NCBI RefSeq assembly: GCF_004368405.1
Contig: NZ_SBJH01000067.1
Coordinates: 1 to 64,000, forward strand
Source: Olivibacter sp. XZL3
Lineage (GTDB): Bacteria; Bacteroidota; Bacteroidia; Sphingobacteriales; Sphingobacteriaceae
Direction: 5' to 3'
DNA length: 64,000 nucleotides
The notes below the pieces were generated by a model. It was not told where the DNA came from. It did no database searches and saw only the letters and a program-made list of their open reading frames with translations. Of the stretch, positions 58,759 to 64,000 are shown one piece after another (position 1 is the first letter of the stretch; every line of letters begins with the position of its first letter). A program made the position numbers and the translations under genes.

Positions 58759-60564
58759 TCAACTCCTAGATTCCTCAGCTTCTCCCTTCAATACCCAGAC
58801 CGCCCATGGCGGCAGATTCACTTCCGTTTCTTGCGGATAAATTGGCAAGGGCGGATCATGGTAAACGACCTCTTTGAAATTCGTAAAACCAGCAGGTAAT
58901 TTATAACTAACTCCCTCATCAGAAAAGTTAAAAAGGCACCACACACAGTTCTTTCCGGCCTCGTCAGCCCGTTGCAGCGCGAGAAGCTTTCCAAATACGC
59001 TCGTTTGGAGGTCTTTTTTATTGAAATTGCAAAAAACAGGATCAGAAAAACGGAGTTTAATTATCTTTTTATACCAGTTCAATATCAATCGATTCCTTCC
59101 AACTTGCCGTGTATTCCAGTTCAATTTGGACCTTTCGAAGACCTTCGGGTCTTTCGGATCCGGAATATCCTCATCGTCCATAAATGCACTGAACTCCTTC
59201 TTTCTCCCAGTCCTAACAGCTTCTATAAGTTCAGGATCACTGTGGTCAATAAAATAAGAAAAGGGATTCTCCTCGGCGTACTCCTCTCCCATAAACAACA
59301 TCGGAATATAAGGTGATAACAGAATAGCAGAAGCCGCCATTTTTAGCTTCTCCGTATCCAGAACAGTTGAAAGACGGTCGCCCTGCCCCTTATTTCCGAC
59401 CTGATCGTGGTTTTGATTAAACACAACGAATCTATTACCCGGTATACCGGCAGACGAGGCACCGTATTTTTTCTTTCTCGCCACTACGTATTCACCTGTG
59501 TGCACAAAACCCTCTTTATATGCCTTGGCCAGCTGCTCTATTTTGCCAAAATCTTCATAAAACTTTTTCCCTGCTGGAAAGATCAGTGTATACAAGGCGT
59601 GATGAAAATCGTCTAGCCATTGCCCATCGAAACCAAAGCCGCCTGCGTCTTTGCTGACGACCCGTGGGTGATTATAGTCGCTCTCAGCAATCATGTAGAG
59701 CCGACGCCCTAATGTGCGCTCCAAGTCCCTCACCCGATTACAAGCTACTTCCCAAAAAGGAATCGACCCATTATCAAACATGGCATGGACGGCGTCAACG
59801 CGTAATCCGTCTACATGATAGTGAATAAACCATTCTGCAATATTTTCCAGAAAATAATCACGTACGCCATCGCTCCACTCGCCATCTAAATTCATAGCTT
59901 GTCCCCAGGGCGTTTTGTACTGATCGGTAAAATACGGACCATACTCTTTGAAATAGTTTCCTTCAGGGCCAAGATGATTGTACACGACATCCACAAAAAC
60001 GGCCAAACCTTTTCTATGGCAATTATTTACCAACTCCTTCAGTGCATCCGGATCACCGTATGAATTCTGGACGGCAAAGGGGTAAACACCATCATAACCC
60101 CAATTGCGGACACCAGGAAATTGGCATATAGGCATAAGCTGAATCGCTGTGACACCTAGCGCTTTTAGGTCATCCAGCTTTGATAAGATGCCTTGGAACG
60201 TCCCTTCCTTTGAGAAGGTTCCCACATGCAGTTCATATAAAAGCATTTGATCGAAGGCTATTCCACGCCAGTTTAGATCATCCCATACGAACCTCTGGTG
60301 ATCGATCACTTGAGACGGCCCGTGAACGCCCTCTGGCTGATAACGAGATGCTGGATCGGGATAGTCCTTCTCGCCGTCTGGTTGATAGTAATAGCGGAGG
60401 TTATCCCATATGCTATTAAGCTCAAAAATAAAATAGCCGTCATGATTTCGCCTCATGTCGTACTTGATATCTTTGGGTGACACAATATGCAGCACCATTC
60501 TCTCTTTGGTTGGTGCCCATACTTTAAAAATGGTATGATTATCCTTATAAATTGCTCCAATCAT
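58759..60564 (-). CDS. treZ: Malto-oligosyltrehalose trehalohydrolase
   Basis: A 601-residue GH13 enzyme that releases trehalose from maltooligosyltrehalose. An N-terminal beta domain (1-95, F-K-V-W-A-P-T-K-E-R) is followed by the barrel with D-V-V-Y-N-H-L-G-P-E-G-N-Y, nucleophile Asp in G-L-R-V-D-A-V-H, acid Glu in M-I-A-E-S-D-Y-N and N-H-D-Q-V-G-N-K-G-Q-G. G-E-E-Y-A-E-E-N-P-F fits TreZ rather than GlgB. The partner treY is not in the window. Overlaps the phosphoesterase gene by 4 nt. Confidence 0.92.
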   Translation of the reverse strand: MIGAIYKDNHTIFKVWAPTKERMVLHIVSPKDIKYDMRRNHDGYFIFELNSIWDNLRYYYQPDGEKDYPDPASRYQPEGVHGPSQVIDHQRFVWDDLNWRGIAFDQMLLYELHVGTFSKEGTFQGILSKLDDLKALGVTAIQLMPICQFPGVRNWGYDGVYPFAVQNSYGDPDALKELVNNCHRKGLAVFVDVVYNHLGPEGNYFKEYGPYFTDQYKTPWGQAMNLDGEWSDGVRDYFLENIAEWFIHYHVDGLRVDAVHAMFDNGSIPFWEVACNRVRDLERTLGRRLYMIAESDYNHPRVVSKDAGGFGFDGQWLDDFHHALYTLIFPAGKKFYEDFGKIEQLAKAYKEGFVHTGEYVVARKKKYGASSAGIPGNRFVVFNQNHDQVGNKGQGDRLSTVLDTEKLKMAASAILLSPYIPMLFMGEEYAEENPFSYFIDHSDPELIEAVRTGRKKEFSAFMDDEDIPDPKDPKVFERSKLNWNTRQVGRNRLILNWYKKIIKLRFSDPVFCNFNKKDLQTSVFGKLLALQRADEAGKNCVWCLFNFSDEGVSYKLPAGFTNFKEVVYHDPPLPIYPQETEVNLPPWAVWVLKGEAEESRS

Positions 60565-61283
60565 GTTCGATAAAGGTTTTCGATGGGGTCACTTTGCCAA
60601 AACTCCTTGGTACCGATGTCCATCACCGTTATTCTGCCATTATAGCTGGCCCCTGTATCCATATCCCAAAGGTTACCCGCATGGATGGGCGTATCTATTC
60701 CATATTTAGTGGATGGAGTATGACCGATAAATATTTCTTTAAATAGGCTCAAGCGTTTGGGGTAAAATTTGGAGGTGGACGGCATGTCGCCGTTCATAGC
60801 TAATGCTGTTTCCAGCAGCGTCCTGTCGTTATGTAAATTGTAAATAAATGGTTCATGCTCCGGTCCTTTTTGTGAAGTAAATCCCGCGTGTACAAATAGA
60901 CGTTGTTCCTCGTCAATGTAATAGTCCAGTAACCCGTCAAAGAAGGCCTGATGCCGCGTGCGCTCCTCTGCATTGATGAGGGAATAACTCAACACGGTGC
61001 GGTCGCCCTTGTTGGCTAACCACTCCTCATTGGTAAGTCCGTTTGTAAGCCACGAGCAACACCATATATCGTGGTTCCCACGTAAAAATGTGCAGGAATT
61101 ACTTTTGGATAAGGCTATCAGTTGACTCACAACTTGAGCGGAGTCGGGCCAACCGTCAACGTAATCGCCCAAAAAAATTAAAACATCGTTATGCGTCAGC
61201 GTCACTCTTCCCAGCACCTGTTTAAGCCCCTCCCACGCACCATGAATATCGCCAACGACCAATGTTCTGCCATGTTTAGTCAT
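60561..61283 (-). CDS. Metallophosphoesterase (PrpA/PPP-like)
   Basis: A 240-residue calcineurin-like phosphatase: V-V-G-D-I-H-G-A-W, L-G-D-Y-V-D-G-W-P, F-L-R-G-N-H-D and later V-H-A-G-F and G-H-T-P-S. This is the bacterial serine/threonine phosphatase type, cytoplasmic, dimetal. Substrate unknown. The 4-nt overlap with treZ suggests translational coupling, which is odd for a sugar gene and may reflect shared stress control. Confidence 0.9.
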   Translation of the reverse strand: MTKHGRTLVVGDIHGAWEGLKQVLGRVTLTHNDVLIFLGDYVDGWPDSAQVVSQLIALSKSNSCTFLRGNHDIWCCSWLTNGLTNEEWLANKGDRTVLSYSLINAEERTRHQAFFDGLLDYYIDEEQRLFVHAGFTSQKGPEHEPFIYNLHNDRTLLETALAMNGDMPSTSKFYPKRLSLFKEIFIGHTPSTKYGIDTPIHAGNLWDMDTGASYNGRITVMDIGTKEFWQSDPIENLYRT

Positions 61284-61342
61284 ATCGGTTTAACGTTTTC
61301 TTTACCCGGCCGGTGCGAACGCAATTCCTCGACCGTAAAGTA

Positions 61343-61371
61343 AAGCCCCAACCTGCAACAGATTGGGGCTT
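61343..61371. terminator. Hairpin terminator
   Basis: AAGCCCCAA pairs with TTGGGGCTT (9 bp) around 11 nt, just past the stop of the DUF892 gene on the minus strand, where it runs into TTTACTTTA. Confidence 0.7.
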
Positions 61372-61394
61372 CGCACTTAAATAAAACTAATGAA

Positions 61395-61910
61395 CTATTG
61401 GGCGACGTTGGCTTCAGACATAGCGATGTCTGTTAACTTTACATCGGTTTCCTTTTCCTCGTTAAGTGTTGTACTCAACAGTTCTTCGGCTTCCGTATGC
61501 TCCATTAGTTTTGCATACGTTACCAAACATCCATAACTGGCTATTTCGTAATGTTCTACCTTCTGTGCAGCGGAAATTAAGGCTGCGTCCAGCACTTCTC
61601 CGTTATCGAACTCTTCCATTATTTCTTCGGCTTCGTTCAACAGTCCCTCCATTGCTTTACATTTTTTACCCCTTGCGGTCGTGCCGATCGATTCAAAAAC
61701 ACTCTTTAAACGCTCTATGTGCTCTTCGGTTTGCGATAAATGTTCTTGAAATGCATTTTTCAAGCTCTCACCGTTTGCTTTTGATGCCATCTTCTTCAAG
61801 CCTTTTAACAGCTGTTTTTCTGCGCCAAGTATATCTCGCAACTCATCTACGAACAGTTCATGTAGATGGGCGTTAGGCATTCCTTCTGTACTCTTTTTTG
61901 AATTTGCCAT
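61395..61910 (-). CDS. DUF892 (YciE/YciF-type) ferritin-like protein
   Basis: A 171-residue four-helix bundle protein without a tail: H-E-L-F-V-D-E-L-R-D-I-L-G-A-E-K-Q-L, H-L-S-Q-T-E-E-H-I-E-R-L, A-A-Q-K-V-E-H-Y-E-I-A-S-Y-G-C-L and E-E-K-E-T-D-V-K-L. The Glu/His positions fit the di-iron site. It is a paralogue of the protein at 20896 (which has a basic tail). A stress or iron role is typical for the family. It lies 42 nt after the small gene at 61953. Confidence 0.9.
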   Translation of the reverse strand: MANSKKSTEGMPNAHLHELFVDELRDILGAEKQLLKGLKKMASKANGESLKNAFQEHLSQTEEHIERLKSVFESIGTTARGKKCKAMEGLLNEAEEIMEEFDNGEVLDAALISAAQKVEHYEIASYGCLVTYAKLMEHTEAEELLSTTLNEEKETDVKLTDIAMSEANVAQ

Positions 61911-61952
61911 AATGATTATTGTTATGTATTTACTTGTTGTTTTTAATGATTA

Positions 61953-62174
61953 TTACTCCTCTTCCCGGTCCCGTCCTTTATCAACATTCCGATTTTGATG
62001 TCTCATCGTTATGCCTGCTGGTTTATCCGGACCGTCTGTGTATTTTTCGGCGATTTCATTATCCTCATCCAAATCGGTAATCGCAAAAGCATTCCGTAAT
62101 CCGCTACTCTCCCTGCCCGACCCTGACGGCCGCCCTTTGGGAGGCACAAAACTTCCATTTTTATCTTTTCCCAT
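61953..62174 (-). CDS. Small hydrophilic, probably disordered protein
   Basis: A 73-residue polypeptide rich in Gly, Asp, Arg and Lys: M-G-K-D-K-N-G-S-F-V-P-P-K-G-R-P-S-G, then A-I-T-D-L-D-E-D-N-E-I-A, and an Arg/Glu tail. No hydrophobic core, which suggests a hydrophilin-like stress protein. It is upstream of the DUF892 gene on the same strand. No family recognised. Confidence 0.6.
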   Translation of the reverse strand: MGKDKNGSFVPPKGRPSGSGRESSGLRNAFAITDLDEDNEIAEKYTDGPDKPAGITMRHQNRNVDKGRDREEE

Positions 62175-62450
62175 AATCTTTAGTTATTTTGATGTTTAAT
62201 ACTATTACAGGATTTGTGCCTAAACAATTAACGGATTTACTCAAAAAATGAGCAGTGATTAAACCGAATAAAAAGTTGCCTATAATGCATTTTTAACCGA
62301 ATAGCGCAAGCCAAAAATCTAAAATTTAGTAGTTCAATATATTTTTCGACCATCTTTGGCAAGATTTTTTCTATGTCCTAATTTCTGATATGACAGGTAA
62401 GAAAAAAGCACTGCGAAAGTAGCTAACGCATAGTTCGAGGAATCTCGGAG

Positions 62451-62921
62451 TTATGAAGTGCTTTTTTGCTTATCGTCTTGAAATGGTGTTACAAAGCGGC
62501 TGGCAAGAGCTACGCCGGTACTAAAGACGATATGGGCCAACAATAAGTGGCCATAATAACGCTTGAACGGAATTTTCGGATTTTTCTTGCTGACTTTAAA
62601 GAGCGTTTTCCATATAAGGATACCCGCTACCCCGCTCACTATCCCGGCGTAAGCTCCCTTTTTAGCATTAGGTATCGTGTCTGTTTGTTTCCAAAACTCC
62701 TGAAAAACGGCCGTCATTAAAAATCCCATTGTATAATGCATGACCCAACCGCTGGGCTTTGCCAGCGACTTATATTCATCGGCGAAAATTTTCTCGACAA
62801 GTTCTGCCAAGAGCTTCGGTTCTTTGAAATTCTCATCTTTTGACTCGGAAACGGAGTAACTTAACATGGTCATCGCTGTGGTACCAATTAGACTCGGAAA
62901 AAGGGCGCTCTTTATTTTCAT
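62451..62921 (-). CDS. Hypothetical membrane protein
   Basis: A 156-residue protein with about four hydrophobic segments (about 7-24, 62-78, 91-108, 122-140). Segments include T-T-A-M-T-M-L-S-Y-S-V-S, H-Y-T-M-G-F-L-M-T-A and H-L-L-L-A-H-I-V-F-S-T-G. It loosely resembles YagU/DUF1440-type membrane proteins, but I would not name it. Single-gene unit. Confidence 0.65.
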   Translation of the reverse strand: MKIKSALFPSLIGTTAMTMLSYSVSESKDENFKEPKLLAELVEKIFADEYKSLAKPSGWVMHYTMGFLMTAVFQEFWKQTDTIPNAKKGAYAGIVSGVAGILIWKTLFKVSKKNPKIPFKRYYGHLLLAHIVFSTGVALASRFVTPFQDDKQKSTS

Positions 62922-63041
62922 GTTTACTAAAATTTATTTCCTAACAAAAAGCGATATACATGCCAATTATTCAATCGGAAAACCGCCCTCTATCGTTCGT
63001 CGGTAAATATTTTTGGTAAATGATTTGCAAACGTTCTGTAT

Positions 63042-63764
63042 ATGGAAACAGAAATCACGTCGGTAAGAGCTTATTTAGATACAATAAGCGAGTTCAAGGA
63101 AAAGAACCTAAAAGAAGGCAAAACGCCTGAATTTTTATTTAGAGGACAGGCTGCCGACCATCCCTTGGTTCCAAAACTCTTAAGACTAAAGGCAAAAGGT
63201 GATTTGTTAGCGATTGAACAACAATTGTTAGAAGAATTTAAACGGGCAAATTTCCTGTTGGTAGAGGAAAATCAGGCAATGAACGATTGGGACTATCTAA
63301 CACTAGGTCAACATTATGGATTGCCGACACGCCTCTTAGACTGGTCGAACAACGCGCTTACCGCGCTCTGGTTCGCCACCGAACAATATCAAATCGAAAA
63401 ACCGGAACCTTCTTCAGCAATTATCTGGATATTAATGGTTACAGAAGCCGATTACTTAAACACGCAAGAAAACCGTAATCCCTTTGAGGTAGAAGAAACA
63501 AAGCTATTTAGACCACGGATCATCAAGCAGCGAATCAACAACCAGTCGGGCGTATTCACCGTTCAAGGAACGACGTCTGTTAAAAAGGCCTTATCCCTAC
63601 ATGAGGAGGACGGCTTCGCCTCCAGCTTATTAAAAATAAAAATACCGGAAAAATGCCAAGAGGCTGTGCGCGATGAACTTAATACATTAGGGGTAAACGC
63701 CTTCAGCATTTTCCCGGAACTGGAAGGTCTTTGTTCTTATTTACAATGGAAGTTCTTTCACTAA
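63042..63764 (+). CDS. FRG domain-containing protein
   Basis: A 240-residue soluble protein with the FRG signature: L-F-R-G-Q-A-A-D-H-P-L at the start and L-G-Q-H-Y-G-L-P-T-R-L-L-D-W-S near residues 88-102, followed by L-T-A-L-W-F-A-T. FRG proteins are of unknown biochemistry; some lie in defence or toxin contexts. Here it stands alone, and overlaps the convergent SRPBCC gene by 3 nt. No toxin or phage gene is nearby. Confidence 0.87.
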   Translation: METEITSVRAYLDTISEFKEKNLKEGKTPEFLFRGQAADHPLVPKLLRLKAKGDLLAIEQQLLEEFKRANFLLVEENQAMNDWDYLTLGQHYGLPTRLLDWSNNALTALWFATEQYQIEKPEPSSAIIWILMVTEADYLNTQENRNPFEVEETKLFRPRIIKQRINNQSGVFTVQGTTSVKKALSLHEEDGFASSLLKIKIPEKCQEAVRDELNTLGVNAFSIFPELEGLCSYLQWKFFH

Positions 63765-64000
63765 CCCTCGCCTGTTTCCATCATCTGTCTAAACCTGCGC
63801 ACTTCATTTCTTATCATATGCGCGAAGGACCTATTTAAAAGTTTCGCCATACCTTCACCCACGATTCCGGAAGGAGGCCGATAACTAAAAACAACCGTTA
63901 GTTCGGTGCCCTGATTCTTGGGCGCGTCTTTAAATACTACTTTACCCGCACTGGAAATGAAGGGATTTGTCAGCGACTGCCAGCCGATAAGTTTGTTGGG
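63761..64000 (-). CDS. SRPBCC (cyclase/dehydrase-like) protein, 3' part only
   Basis: The frame runs from the window edge to TAG at 63761-63763 and encodes the last 79 residues. L-I-G-W-Q-S-L-T-N-P, G-T-E-L-T-V-V-F-S-Y-R-P-P, G-E-G-M-A-K-L-L-N and R-R-F-R-Q-M-M-E-T-G-E-G match the C-terminal half of the polyketide cyclase/dehydrase family (START-like fold) that binds hydrophobic ligands. The N-terminal part lies outside the window. Confidence 0.8.
   Translation of the reverse strand, partial: PNKLIGWQSLTNPFISSAGKVVFKDAPKNQGTELTVVFSYRPPSGIVGEGMAKLLNRSFAHMIRNEVRRFRQMMETGEG

Noticed and set aside
1-64000. tRNA, rRNA, CRISPR arrays, insertion sequences, prophage and integrase genes
   Set aside because: Read for each; no cloverleaf, spaced repeat array, transposase or terminal inverted repeat with target duplication was found by eye.

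Overview
The window looks like chromosomal DNA of a Bacteroidota member close to Sphingobacteriaceae (Pedobacter/Sphingobacterium/Olivibacter type). This rests on gene content: a HmuY-type lipoprotein with a TonB-dependent receptor that carries a carboxypeptidase-D-like N-terminal domain, a MoaC-MoaB fusion, an M61 peptidase, an OBAP lipoprotein, DUF4202, DUF4261 and DUF2490 proteins, a histone H1-like mini-protein, and weak or absent Shine-Dalgarno sequences. I see no rRNA, tRNA, CRISPR array, transposase, integrase or phage gene. The species call is an inference.

Layout. 1-7 kb is a heme/iron uptake locus: HmuY-like lipoprotein and TonB receptor on the minus strand, hmuTUV on the plus strand and a convergent AraC regulator. 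Three near-identical 19-bp boxes lie in front of its three transcription units. 7-17 kb holds a VOC protein, a lipoprotein, an exported methyltransferase, an APC permease, DUF4202, a TetA-like exporter, a multi-PAS histidine kinase with an unlisted 57-residue membrane protein behind it, and a divergent MFS carrier. 17-24.7 kb is a stress and envelope region: DUF2383 and DUF892 proteins, an OBAP lipoprotein, an SDR, an alpha/beta hydrolase, a CinA-type amidase, an AI-2E family carrier and several small proteins.

24.7-35.5 kb is an eleven-gene minus-strand molybdenum cofactor island with many overlaps. It encodes a secreted isoquinoline-oxidoreductase-like molybdoenzyme (2Fe-2S and Tat-exported Mo subunits), its maturation trio (cysteine desulfurase, XdhC, MocA), and MoaA, MoeA, MoaD, MoeB and MoaCB, with a TauE/SafE carrier embedded. 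moaE is not in the window. 35.8-42.4 kb holds a histone H1-like protein, a TetR regulator facing a membrane protein, an M61 peptidase, an MFS carrier, a voltage-gated-type channel with a C-terminal zinc ribbon and a PPOX stress protein.

42.4-51.9 kb is mostly minus strand: a four-gene ABC exporter operon with a LolA-like protein, AnmK, DUF4261, MgtC, DUF2490, a PepSY-like protein and an amino acid permease. 52.2-55.6 kb is a plus-strand PEBP-GT9-GT4-SDR group. 55.7-58.8 kb is a signalling patch with two response regulators and a histidine kinase whose last 15 codons are cut off by an in-frame TAA. 58.8-64 kb holds TreZ, a phosphoesterase, a second DUF892 protein, small proteins, an FRG-domain protein and the 3' end of a SRPBCC-family gene that runs off the window.

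I see no clear-cut new defence or mobile system. The best leads are the shared boxes of the heme locus, the nonsense-interrupted kinase, the moaE-less Mo island, the TetR operator cluster, the ABC/LolA-like operon and the Lys-rich-tailed ferritin-like protein.
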